Shown piece after piece: positions 54,510-63,177 of a stretch of 64,000 nucleotides of DNA. The first letter of the stretch is position 1; every line of letters starts with the position of its first letter. The position numbers and the translations under genes are program-made. The notes under the pieces were generated by a model. That model saw nothing but the letters and a program-made list of their open reading frames with translations. It ran no database searches and was not told the DNA's origin. Origin of the DNA: Candidatus Heimdallarchaeota archaeon (GTDB lineage: Archaea > Asgardarchaeota > Heimdallarchaeia > Heimdallarchaeales > Kariarchaeaceae). The stretch is taken from the NCBI GenBank assembly GCA_030149205.1, contig JASBSB010000004.1, positions 98,058 to 162,057 of the forward strand. Direction: 5' to 3'.

Positions 54510-56060
54510 ATGGGTGGAAGACCTTTATGGGGAAAATGCTACTCCAGACTATTTTATTACAACCTTTTTGATCTTGAAGAATTAAACAAATATTCTCAGC
54601 AAATTATTCAAATATTTAACTTTGATCCGGATATATTTACTGTCATTGATAGAAGCAAATTCACAATTAATACTACAAAAGGTAAGTTGTTAAATAATTT
54701 TAAATTAAAGAAGAATGGAACTGTAGAATTTCCTAAAGGATTCTCACCTATATTTTTGAATTCATTTGGGGCAATCCGCTTAAAAGTTACAAATTCAGAT
54801 TATTCTGACTATTTAATTCGAAAAAAGGCTGATAACCTATTTCTAGTGCCTATTAAATTAGAAATTAACAAGAATGACAAAGATTCAAAGCTTGATGTTT
54901 TCATAGAAATAATTTCTCCTTGTTGGATTGGGATAGTAGTGTATGTTTACAAACCCTTTTCCAAAAAGGAATTAGATAGTTACTTTAAAGGGTTAGAAGA
55001 TAGGATTTCGAACTCATTAGGGAAATTATTTGGCTTGAAACTTTCATTTAGCAAAGAAAGGACATCCACTATGCATACTTTTGCTTTTGATAAATTTCAA
55101 TCATTTAAATCTAAAACTCAATTTACTTTTAAGTTTCCTCTCAAATATCCCTCAAATTCAGAATTTGCTCTTTTCTCAATCGTAGTTCTGATCAAATTAT
55201 ATGGAATAGGAATTCTAAACGCAGTTTTTAAATCTAAAATTTCAGAACCTAACATAAACGGTAACTTAGAGAGGTTTTTGGGACTGTGTACGCAGTCACT
55301 ACTCTTTCAACTCAATCCAGAACTGCTGTTTCCAGGTAAAATCCAATCTCAATACCTCTGGATCAGAAATTCAGAATTAAGAAATCAGGCCAATCAATTG
55401 GTTAACTTGAGAAATAGGGGTCAAATTTTCAGAACGACATTAGAGATGATACAAAGGATAAACCATGATTTTACTTTGAATTTAAAATATTATATCAATT
55501 CACATGTTATGGCTGACCACGTCTACCGCTCAACTATTAAGTTTGAACTGGCTAAGTTTACCTCTCATTTGCAAACCTCATTTTCTAGGAGCACTAAGGG
55601 AGTAAATCTAATTGTAATTAATCTCCTTATCATACTTGCATTACTTAATGATTATCAAAATAAGAATCACGAATTCATATACCTCAAAATTTTATCAAGG
55701 ATTCCTGAACCAATTCGAAGTTATTCACAAAGAAAGGCTCTTCTTTTGAATAACAAATCATTTGGTCTAAATCTCAATTTACTCAAACAGAATGTAGAAA
55801 AGCTGTATACAAACTACAAAAATCTATATACGAACAATCCCAAAAATTTGAGTTTTAGAAGATCGTCATATTTCACAGAGAACTCTTTGAACACAGTATT
55901 ACTTCTCAGAGAGAGAGGGATTATCACAAACATTAGATCCGGTAACAGAATTATTGTAACTTTAAATTTGAAGAACCAATTAATTTCAAGATTATTAGCA
56001 ATCCCTAATTATCAGGATATCCTATTTAATGAATTATCGTCAATACTAGATAATTCCTAA
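54510..56060 (+). CDS. Hypothetical protein, 516 residues, unknown
   Basis: Unrecognised. The protein is basic and rich in Lys, Asn, Leu and Ser, without membrane helices. The first 250 residues look alpha/beta. The second half (about 260-516) is helical with many Arg/Lys and ends in a stretch (RGIITNIRSGNRIIVTLNLKN) that may be a small winged fold, as in DNA-binding regulators. ATG at 54510 behind AAAGAGG. Its end overlaps the convergent TauE/SafE gene by 15 bases. The structured stretch at 54145-54345 lies upstream and could belong to its leader. Confidence 0.55.
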   Translation: MGGRPLWGKCYSRLFYYNLFDLEELNKYSQQIIQIFNFDPDIFTVIDRSKFTINTTKGKLLNNFKLKKNGTVEFPKGFSPIFLNSFGAIRLKVTNSDYSDYLIRKKADNLFLVPIKLEINKNDKDSKLDVFIEIISPCWIGIVVYVYKPFSKKELDSYFKGLEDRISNSLGKLFGLKLSFSKERTSTMHTFAFDKFQSFKSKTQFTFKFPLKYPSNSEFALFSIVVLIKLYGIGILNAVFKSKISEPNINGNLERFLGLCTQSLLFQLNPELLFPGKIQSQYLWIRNSELRNQANQLVNLRNRGQIFRTTLEMIQRINHDFTLNLKYYINSHVMADHVYRSTIKFELAKFTSHLQTSFSRSTKGVNLIVINLLIILALLNDYQNKNHEFIYLKILSRIPEPIRSYSQRKALLLNNKSFGLNLNLLKQNVEKLYTNYKNLYTNNPKNLSFRRSSYFTENSLNTVLLLRERGIITNIRSGNRIIVTLNLKNQLISRLLAIPNYQDILFNELSSILDNS

Positions 56061-56882
56061 ACCATTCATAATCAGCACTATAGAAATAAAAATCAACGTT
56101 AATGCAATCACAAGTGATATTTGCCAAGCTCTTAGTTTAGGTTTAAAATAATTGCCAATGATCGCCCCTAACCCTAAACTTATCATTAGCACTATCGTAA
56201 GTTCAATGTTTCTGCTCCCCTCGAAGTAATGAGTTAAACCTCCTGTCAGTGAGGTAAAAATAATCATGAACAGTGCTGTTCCTGTGGCTATAACTGAAGG
56301 GACTCCGTATGCAACTATGAGAAGTGGGCTTTTTAACCACCCTCCACCAACCCCTAACATACCAGACAAAAACCCAATAAATAATCCCGCTACAATTAGA
56401 ATAGGCACTGAGACAGTGTAAGTTGATCCCAATGTTGAAAGTGTGACAGTAGGTTTTAAATACAAAATACCTGATTGAGAGCCAGAACTTTTCTTAGTCT
56501 TCCCAGACCTTTCAGTCATTGTTTTCCTTATCATTTGTATGCTCAAAAGGATAGCAACTATACCAAAAGTAATTTTTATGATATAATCTGGGAGAGCAGT
56601 TGTTACTAAGGCACCAATATACGCCCCAGTCATAGTAGGGATTTCGAAGAGTATCCCAAGCTTAAAATCTATCTCTTTTCTTCTCCAGGCACCAAACGCA
56701 CCGATAAGGGCTGGAACTGTTAAACTTATTAAAACTGCACCAATCACTGTTTTAACCGGTAACCCAAATAACACAGGAAGGAGAGGAACCAAAAATACAC
56801 CTCCACCGAATCCAGCGATTATACTAAATATTGCAACAACAAATGCCAAAATACCTATGGTTAGAATTAAAATAAAATCCAT
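56046..56882 (-). CDS. TauE/SafE-family sulfite/sulfonate exporter-like permease
   Basis: 278 residues with eight membrane helices in two similar halves. Each half has the family motif: AGFGGGVFLVPLL at about 23-35 and GMLGVGGGWLKSPLL at about 175-190. The family moves organosulfur anions such as sulfite, sulfoacetate or taurine across the membrane. No sulfur enzyme is adjacent, so the substrate is open. ATG at 56882. Confidence 0.85.
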   Translation of the reverse strand: MDFILILTIGILAFVVAIFSIIAGFGGGVFLVPLLPVLFGLPVKTVIGAVLISLTVPALIGAFGAWRRKEIDFKLGILFEIPTMTGAYIGALVTTALPDYIIKITFGIVAILLSIQMIRKTMTERSGKTKKSSGSQSGILYLKPTVTLSTLGSTYTVSVPILIVAGLFIGFLSGMLGVGGGWLKSPLLIVAYGVPSVIATGTALFMIIFTSLTGGLTHYFEGSRNIELTIVLMISLGLGAIIGNYFKPKLRAWQISLVIALTLIFISIVLIMNGLGII

Positions 56883-56936
56883 AGTTTTTCTATTAATGTT
56901 TTTTTTTAAGATGTATGGTAGCTTATCAAAAGTAGT

Positions 56937-58316
56937 TTAATAAATGTGTAACTTAGTTTTAGGGATATTGATAATATTAAAGGATAGACCTCTCTCCTTT
57001 GGAATCTTCCAAATGATTGGATTAGGGAGTAGATTGTGAAAAGTATAAGTTTCTTTGAGAATCAAAATTTCAATATAATTAATCGTCTCGAGATCACTTG
57101 CTCCTGTGGAGAAAACAAACAAACCACCAGTAAAGTGACCGGGGTTATGAATCTTTATTGCTTGATAAAATGGAAAATTCTCAAGGATACCTTTTATCCT
57201 ATAAAATAATTCTGAATCACAGGTTGTTATTAAAAGGTAGGATTCCCAAAGCTTTGTGGGATCTAACCTTACCCCTTTAACTAATATCTCTAATTGTTGA
57301 AATTTAAGTAATTTTTTCTTTATTAATGAATTAGGAGAATCAATTCCCTTTGTAAATTCCTTTTGCGTGACTGCGCCTTCTAATGCTTTATTCAGTATTT
57401 GTCTATCTATTTCATCTAAATTAATTCTCTTTGTAGGAATTTGTATCAACATTGATCGCGATAACGATGTTTGATAGATCTGAGTAAGGAAATCAACTTT
57501 TTTGCTTTCTAAATCTCTTGCAAGTTTAATTTCTGGGTAATGTGATTGATTGAGAAGTAGAACCTTTACTTTACTTTTGTCAAATGATTCAACAAATGAA
57601 ATTAATTTGACAATTAATCTAGTTTCGTTTGGTATTAAAATTTGATAAATATAATCTGGCTTTTTTGGAGCTCCAACTTGAATGGAGTAGATCCAAGGGG
57701 ATTCCAACATAAATACATCTTTAATAGAACTAAATTTAAGGATCAACACAAAATATGTGAAATTTAATTTTGGAAAATCAATATAGAATAATTCCTGTAA
57801 AATATTTTTATCTCTCAATTTTTTTAAATTTCGACTGATTTCAGGGATAGTAGAAAAATTATATGTTTCATAAAGAATCTTTGGAGAAATCTTTTGACTT
57901 AAAAATGAATTGTATGTCAACTGTTTTTGTAAGGGTGTAAGTTTTAAATAATTTTTTTGTCTGTCTCCTTCCATTAAGAGATAGAGAAATTTTTCTAAGA
58001 TGGACTCATCTGATTCAACAATAACTGTTTTAATTTCATAAACAGTTTTTGTGTTTAGGGAAGTTAATGAAAAATAAGGGAGGTATAATTTCAATGGTGT
58101 TGAAATAAATATACCCTCAGCACTCCAAATTGCACTAATACTATATCCATCTTGAATCCATATTTCATAAAACAAAAATTCAATTAATAACTGCTGTTTG
58201 AGCAAATCTTCTATTTTTGCTAATTGACGGATTCTTTCAAACCATAATTTTTTCTCCCTTTTTCGAAGATACTCATATAATCTGGGATAATGGGTTAACA
58301 ATCCTTTCTCAATCAA
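56937..58316 (-). CDS. Probable regulator with two winged-helix/AsnC-like units
   Basis: 459 residues. The C-terminal part begins like Lrp/AsnC proteins (INLDEIDRQILNKALEGAVT, about residue 305), has a winged helix, then an alpha/beta unit resembling the ligand-binding domain (ESYLLITTCDSELFYRIKGI). A similar order, helices PKILYETYNFSTIPEISRNL and a strand-rich unit, lies at about 155-260, suggesting an internal duplication. The N-terminal 120 residues look like a mixed sensor domain. TTG start at 58316. It is divergent from a small unknown gene, with a pseudoknot-like RNA between. Assignment as regulator is moderate. Confidence 0.5.
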   Translation of the reverse strand: MIEKGLLTHYPRLYEYLRKREKKLWFERIRQLAKIEDLLKQQLLIEFLFYEIWIQDGYSISAIWSAEGIFISTPLKLYLPYFSLTSLNTKTVYEIKTVIVESDESILEKFLYLLMEGDRQKNYLKLTPLQKQLTYNSFLSQKISPKILYETYNFSTIPEISRNLKKLRDKNILQELFYIDFPKLNFTYFVLILKFSSIKDVFMLESPWIYSIQVGAPKKPDYIYQILIPNETRLIVKLISFVESFDKSKVKVLLLNQSHYPEIKLARDLESKKVDFLTQIYQTSLSRSMLIQIPTKRINLDEIDRQILNKALEGAVTQKEFTKGIDSPNSLIKKKLLKFQQLEILVKGVRLDPTKLWESYLLITTCDSELFYRIKGILENFPFYQAIKIHNPGHFTGGLFVFSTGASDLETINYIEILILKETYTFHNLLPNPIIWKIPKERGLSFNIINIPKTKLHIY

Positions 58317-58431
58317 TTCTATACTAATCTACTCAGATATATTTATCTATATTGTGCAATTAGATATGCAAATTCACAATTCTGAAAACAATATCACACT
58401 AACTTTTATAAATCTCAAAGGGAGTTCAGTT

Positions 58432-58532
58432 TAGACTGTGTCCATCAATAGTCTACGGTTACTGGTCGAGTTTGATATTAATGTGGGGAAAAGGAGAGTA
58501 TCAGTCCAAACTCTAACTTTTCCCTAGTAACC
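58432..58532 (+). ncRNA. Candidate leader RNA with nested H-type pseudoknot
   Basis: A TATA-like TTTTATAAA at about 58403-58411 would start RNA near 58432. From there: hairpin TAGACT 58432-58437 with AGTCTA 58450-58455. Next comes a closing stem GGTTACT 58457-58463 with AGTAACC 58526-58532, extendable inward by a G-T wobble and a G-C pair. Inside it are two crossing stems: GAGTTTG 58468-58474 with CAAACTC 58507-58513, and GGGAAAAG 58486-58493 with CTTTTCCC 58517-58524. The crossing order makes a pseudoknot. The gene at 58549 starts 17 bases later. It could be a riboswitch-like leader or a self-contained RNA; no known class is recognised. Confidence 0.5.
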
Positions 58533-58548
58533 ACTTTTAGGTGAATAA

Positions 58549-59013
58549 ATGAACCTGATATGCGTTGGTATTCCGGTAAATAATCGTTCCGAGTACAAAA
58601 AACTAATTTCAAATCTTTCGAATCTGTCCTCAAAAGCATATTTAACTCCAATCGAATCCTTTAAATTTCCAGAGCTAACATTTCTCATTTATGACAGAGT
58701 AATAGATAAATTGATTAAGTCTAAATTTGATTTTATTAATCTAAAAATTATGAATATAAAGATGATAGAACATAGGTTTGGGAGAATTAATAGATATCAA
58801 ATGATTGAAACCAATCTTCTTTTCCAGAGTGACTTTGTTAGACCTGAGAGTTATTCTATGGTTCAAGCTGCAGAATATGTTAAAGACTATAACTTAGAAA
58901 CAGAATACATAAAATTTCAGTTAAGAGGGGAACATTTTCAAATTATTTTACCAAGATACTTACGATCAAATTTCATAGAATTGAAGCAAATGTTCCTTGA
59001 AAATAAATTGTAG
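58549..59013 (+). CDS. Hypothetical protein downstream of structured leader
   Basis: 154 residues, soluble, alpha/beta, not recognised. It starts with a strand (MNLICVGIPV) and ends with helices; charged and Asn/Lys-rich. The ATG at 58549 has only a weak purine stretch (TAGGTG, which is also next to the pseudoknot end), so folding of the leader could affect translation. It is divergent from the AsnC-like regulator gene, which makes that protein a possible controller (position only). Confidence 0.55.
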   Translation: MNLICVGIPVNNRSEYKKLISNLSNLSSKAYLTPIESFKFPELTFLIYDRVIDKLIKSKFDFINLKIMNIKMIEHRFGRINRYQMIETNLLFQSDFVRPESYSMVQAAEYVKDYNLETEYIKFQLRGEHFQIILPRYLRSNFIELKQMFLENKL

Positions 59014-59110
59014 TTGACTTACAAGGAAGAATTGTTAGTGGCAAGTCACAGTTTAAATGTAGTCAGAAGAAAAGACTTAATTCATTCTTTTCAAGAACAA
59101 ACTTGCACAT

Positions 59111-60244
59111 ATGATTGAAAGTAAGCAGGTTATTAACCTAACAAAGAAGTTAATTAGTGTAGAGACAACGAATGGAAAATCCTTAGCTGGTGCTAAGATA
59201 TTGAAACAATTTTTTGATGACAATGGATTAAAGTCCACAGTTAATGAATATTCTCCAGGGGAGGGGAATATAATTGTAAAAGTTGGCCCCATTGAAAATG
59301 GAGCGTTTTTACTTTCGGGCCATATTGACACAGTTCCATTTGGTGACCTTTCTAAATGGATACACCATCCCTTGTCTGCTCACGAAGAACAGGGTTACAT
59401 CTGGGGAAGGGGGTCTGTTGACATGAAGGCAGGAACTGCAGTTTTGGCAAATTTAATGGTTGAAGCTTCAAGAGTAGAGGATCAATTTAAAAAAGGATTA
59501 ATTTTTGCGGGATCAGGTCAAGAAGAAGTAGGTTTACTTGGTGCTAAAGCTCTTGTGGAAGATGGAATTATGCTAAATGTTGAGCAAGTTCTAATTGCTG
59601 AACCCACTAGTTTGAACTCTATAATATATGAAAAGGGTATTTTATGGTTAGAAGTTGAATGTTTTGGGGTTCAATCCCATGGATCAAGACCTGAACTAGG
59701 CAAAAATGCGATTGAAGGTCTGGCTCTTATCTTAGATGATTTGAAAAAGTTATTACCAACCTTAGAAAATGAGGCGGTTGGAAGAACTAGTATTAATTTT
59801 GGAATGATTTCTGGTGGTTCTGCCCCAAACGTAGTTCCTGATTATGCTAAATTGACCTGTGATATTCGAACCACACCAGGTGTAAGTACACAGGAGATTA
59901 TTCGAATATTTACAAACTATTTTGATGAAATTCAGAACGGATTTACTTACAAATTAAATGTTCTTCAAAGTGAGGAATCTCTAGAAACTAGTTCCACCGT
60001 TCTTGCAAATATAATTCTCGAAGAAACCAAAATGAGGGTTAGTAAGGCTTCTTCCATCAAGATGACTGGAACCTACTTTGGTACAGATGGAGCAATTTTC
60101 ATAGATAAAAAGAATGTACCATTTGTTATTTATGGTCCGGGCTCTACCGAACTTCTTCATCAGACTAATGAGAAAGTTTCAATAGAAGAAATTTCCATAG
60201 CTTATGAATCTATATGGCAATCCATATTAAAGTATTGTACCTAA
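59111..60244 (+). CDS. M20-family deacylase/peptidase (ArgE/DapE-like)
   Basis: 377 residues. Metal ligands are evident: His71 in SGHIDTVP, Asp104 in GRGSVDMKAG (bridging), the catalytic Glu138 with Glu139 in GQEEVG, Glu in IAEPTSL, and His in LLHQTNE near the C-terminus. A dimerisation lid lies at about 180-290. The family removes acyl groups from ornithine, lysine, diaminopimelate or peptides; the exact substrate cannot be told. ATG at 59111. Confidence 0.85.
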   Translation: MIESKQVINLTKKLISVETTNGKSLAGAKILKQFFDDNGLKSTVNEYSPGEGNIIVKVGPIENGAFLLSGHIDTVPFGDLSKWIHHPLSAHEEQGYIWGRGSVDMKAGTAVLANLMVEASRVEDQFKKGLIFAGSGQEEVGLLGAKALVEDGIMLNVEQVLIAEPTSLNSIIYEKGILWLEVECFGVQSHGSRPELGKNAIEGLALILDDLKKLLPTLENEAVGRTSINFGMISGGSAPNVVPDYAKLTCDIRTTPGVSTQEIIRIFTNYFDEIQNGFTYKLNVLQSEESLETSSTVLANIILEETKMRVSKASSIKMTGTYFGTDGAIFIDKKNVPFVIYGPGSTELLHQTNEKVSIEEISIAYESIWQSILKYCT

Positions 60245-60329
60245 AAATATGTAGTTTAAAATAAAAAAAATTTGTTCAATACGCGTAGGTAAAAATATAT
60301 CTTTTTAAAATTATTTTCTTTTTAGTATT

Positions 60330-61028
60330 ATGGTTTATTCTAGTCAAAACACTGTGTATGATCAACCAGAGTTAGGGTTGTTTGAAAAGCAGGCTTTGAG
60401 CGTTGAGTTATTTATTATAGGTGTAGTTACAACACTCATCCTCTCAACAGTTCTTCTATTTATCTCATCGAATGTTCACACGATTTTAGGAATTATTTCT
60501 ATTTTAACTATACCAATAAGTGTGTATTATTATTTAAATGGAAGTACAAATAAAAATTTCAGAGTAGTTTACATCCTTTTTGTTTCATCTATGACTTTTA
60601 TCTTCACAATGATTTTTTCATTCACATCGTCATCTAATTTAGGATCATTAATTTTGGGATTTCCAATACTGATTTCATCAGCAGTGATTGTTAACTTTAT
60701 GATGTATAATGATAAATCCAACCTAAATCTTAAGAAATATAAAATGAGATTGTTGTTATTTGCACTTATAATAATGGTTTTCTTCCTATATATTTCTATT
60801 ATAAATCAAATTTCTATGGCAATAATAATTTGGATGGCTGTTACGACTTTGATTTATGGAGGAACAATCTTCTACGAATATAACCAAATGGACAAGGGAC
60901 AATTTGTTAGTTATAATAAAGCTGGTTGGAGAATGTACAATAGTATATATTATCTTTATGAAGGAATTATTATTTTTATAATTCAGCTAATAGTTGAGGG
61001 AGACTCAAAGTCAAGGAATAGACTCTAA
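60330..61028 (+). CDS. Divergent Bax-inhibitor-1 (TMBIM/YccA) family membrane protein
   Basis: 232 residues with seven membrane helices. Similar in length, N-terminus (MVYSS against MAYSS) and helix spacing to the next gene, which is a clearer BI-1 member; the C-terminal part GQFVSYNKAGWRMYNSIYY aligns without gaps to GQYSSPARMAWNLYWDILL. The two aspartates of the pH-sensing pair in this family correspond here to Glu183 and Ser205, so ion leak or gating may be changed. ATG at 60330 behind a TTTTTAGTATT-like box. Paired in tandem with its paralog. Confidence 0.6.
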   Translation: MVYSSQNTVYDQPELGLFEKQALSVELFIIGVVTTLILSTVLLFISSNVHTILGIISILTIPISVYYYLNGSTNKNFRVVYILFVSSMTFIFTMIFSFTSSSNLGSLILGFPILISSAVIVNFMMYNDKSNLNLKKYKMRLLLFALIIMVFFLYISIINQISMAIIIWMAVTTLIYGGTIFYEYNQMDKGQFVSYNKAGWRMYNSIYYLYEGIIIFIIQLIVEGDSKSRNRL

Positions 61029-61199
61029 AAATTTATAGTATCAATAACTTAAAAATTATTTATTAAATGAACTTTATGATTTAAGGTGAATACCTTCAAT
61101 ATATTTTACTCAAACAAATCCCATCACAGAATAAATTCGTAGTAAAATAACTATTACAACAATGTTAATCATTAAATATTGAATAAAGGGAGAGAGATT

Positions 61200-61871
61200 A
61201 TGGCATATTCTAGTACTGGATATCAAGGATACGGATATGATAGCAATTACATGAAAGCCAGAGTTATGGAGCTGTTAAGTCAAGGATTGATTTTTGCTGT
61301 CATAATCTCGGCATTAATGATTTTTCTACCCTTAGGATTACAGATTCTTTTGGCAATCCCTGCGGGTATAGCAGAGATTATTGCTATCATAGGTTATTTT
61401 TTTGCTAAAAATGAAGGTACAATTGAAAAATTATATTACACATTTGTTGTTTCCTCAGCAGTTCTGTTAGGATTCTCATTAACCTTTTATTTATCTTCCT
61501 CTAGTGGAGCTTTCATTGTTGGAGGTGCCTTAGGTGCAACCGCTCTTATTGTTGGAGGTATTTTTACTTACGTAGAAAGAAATCAACCTGATGTTGCAAA
61601 ATATGGAAGAAGATTATTCTTTTTTGGAATTGTATTTATTATACTTAGTTTTGCTATGTTAATCTTCTTTCCTTCATATATAGGATTTCTCCTGATGTCT
61701 TTTTTTGGTGCAATCCTATTCAGCTTTTATCTCTTGTTTGATTATGGAAGACTTATGAGAGGTCAGTATTCAAGTCCTGCTCGTATGGCTTGGAATCTTT
61801 ACTGGGATATTCTACTTATATTCAAGTATATACTAGAATTCATCTATCTCATGTCTAACAGTAATAATTAA
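61200..61871 (+). CDS. Bax-inhibitor-1 (TMBIM/YccA) family membrane protein
   Basis: 223 residues, seven membrane helices. The end matches the family: FYLLFDYGRLMRGQYSSPAR followed by AWNLYWDILLIFKYILEF, with Asp181 and Asp203 in helices 6 and 7 as the di-aspartyl sensor known from the bacterial calcium-leak homolog YetJ. In eukaryotes the family sits in internal membranes and modulates calcium. The ATG at 61200 has GGGAGAGAG just ahead; a TTG at 61179 is rejected. The N-terminus is Tyr/Gly-rich. Confidence 0.75.
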   Translation: MAYSSTGYQGYGYDSNYMKARVMELLSQGLIFAVIISALMIFLPLGLQILLAIPAGIAEIIAIIGYFFAKNEGTIEKLYYTFVVSSAVLLGFSLTFYLSSSSGAFIVGGALGATALIVGGIFTYVERNQPDVAKYGRRLFFFGIVFIILSFAMLIFFPSYIGFLLMSFFGAILFSFYLLFDYGRLMRGQYSSPARMAWNLYWDILLIFKYILEFIYLMSNSNN

Positions 61872-61931
61872 AGATCAATTCTTCATTGAATCAGTGGATA
61901 TTTTTTATAAGCTTGAATAATTTAAAATTTC

Positions 61932-62543
61932 ATGGAATTACTGAAGAAATATCTCCCTGAGATATTGTTCATAATCTCCAGTTTAAACGATGGATCAAGT
62001 GGAAGGTACAAGCTTTCAAAACAGTTAGGAATATCCGAGTTTACGGTTAGGAAAATCCTAGAAGAATTGAACAGAGTGGGACTTACCGCAACCTCTGGAA
62101 AATCAAGTGGTAGAGTTGGAAATTCATTAACAATTAAGGGAAAAGAACTGGCAAATAATCTAAGTAAACAATTTTTGATTTCGAAAACCCTTCCCTCAGA
62201 ACTAATCGTTCTCCTCCCAGAAAATATGAGTCCATATTTATTCGTCTTTAAGAGCGATTCTAAATCACTGTTTAACTCAAATGGTGTTTACGAAAGAGAT
62301 ATGGTGGTAAGAAGTGGAGGTCATGGGGCAATATTGTTAACCAAATCAGATAAAGGTTGGATCTTCCCTAATTCTAATGATTCTAACATAATAATGTCCA
62401 ATACAATGTTTTCTAGATTTAATTGGTTACTTGTAAGTCTTGGTAAGACACCGTCCAATGCAATAAGAGGTGGGCTTTCAGTCATTATATATTACTGTGA
62501 AGACAAATTTCTTCAAATTTTCTCTGAAATAAATAGTAATTAA
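61932..62543 (+). CDS. Winged-helix transcriptional regulator, possibly DUF4443-like
   Basis: 203 residues. N-terminal winged helix: GRYKLSKQLGISEFTVRKIL then EELNRVGLTATSGKSSGRVG and LTIKGKELA, typical of archaeal regulators. The C-terminal 110 residues are alpha/beta (SELIVLLPENMSPYLFVFKS; GHGAILLTKSDKGWIFP) and may bind a ligand; the layout recalls DUF4443-type archaeal proteins, with low certainty. ATG at 61932. Confidence 0.65.
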   Translation: MELLKKYLPEILFIISSLNDGSSGRYKLSKQLGISEFTVRKILEELNRVGLTATSGKSSGRVGNSLTIKGKELANNLSKQFLISKTLPSELIVLLPENMSPYLFVFKSDSKSLFNSNGVYERDMVVRSGGHGAILLTKSDKGWIFPNSNDSNIIMSNTMFSRFNWLLVSLGKTPSNAIRGGLSVIIYYCEDKFLQIFSEINSN

Positions 62544-62646
62544 CTATACAATAGTTGTAATTTTATTCTTAAGGCTTTACTTGTAAAAATATTTGGGGAT
62601 TAGACAATCAGAAAGTATTTTTAGGATCAAATCATAATAATTCGTA

Positions 62647-63096
62647 ATGACTGTAACTGATGTTTTTATTCTTGATACTTCTGGTTACCCCTATTTAGCA
62701 AGATGTTATGGTGGTATAGCCTGTAAAGCGAATCCAGATCATTCCTTATTAACGGCTTTTTTTGCGGCTCTCTCAGCCTTTGCTAATGAATTGAATCAAA
62801 ATCATCTAGAAAATGTAATATTTGATGAACTTGGTCTTGTTTTCGAACAAGAAGATGATATTATTGTTGTTGTGGGAGTTGAAGAAGAAAAGAGTCTAGA
62901 CTCAGAAAGACCATTAGCAAAGAAAATCAAAGCTACATTTTTGAAAAACGACCTTTTCAAAAACTTCGATAATGAAGAATCTCTTATTGTACAAATAGAT
63001 GAGCTTGTCGATAAACATGCTATGGGTGATATAAAACCCTTGGTCACAAAGAGACGTCGAAATTTCTTTAATAGATTAAAATCAATCTTTTCTTAA
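62647..63096 (+). CDS. Longin-like domain protein
   Basis: 149 residues. The order strand-strand (DVFILDTSGYPYLARCYGG), long helix (SLLTAFFAALSAFANEL), strands (NVIFDELGLVFEQEDDIIVVVGV) and C-terminal helices fits the longin/roadblock fold used by trafficking adaptors and small-GTPase regulators, which is common in Asgard archaea. The C-terminus is basic (KRRRNFFNRLKSIF) and could touch membrane lipid. It shares general fold, but little sequence, with the C-terminal half of the MIT-fusion protein at 35.0 kb. ATG at 62647. Confidence 0.55.
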   Translation: MTVTDVFILDTSGYPYLARCYGGIACKANPDHSLLTAFFAALSAFANELNQNHLENVIFDELGLVFEQEDDIIVVVGVEEEKSLDSERPLAKKIKATFLKNDLFKNFDNEESLIVQIDELVDKHAMGDIKPLVTKRRRNFFNRLKSIFS

Positions 63097-63177
63097 ATAG
63101 CTAAAATGGTATTCTAAGTTCATAAATGGGATTCTAAACTAAATTACATTATATTTGGAATGGATTGTAAATTTGAG

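Noticed and set aside
59014..59050. TGACTT/AAGTCA hairpin after the small unknown gene as terminator
   Set aside because: The stem is six pairs with a long loop and no T-tract; not convincing.
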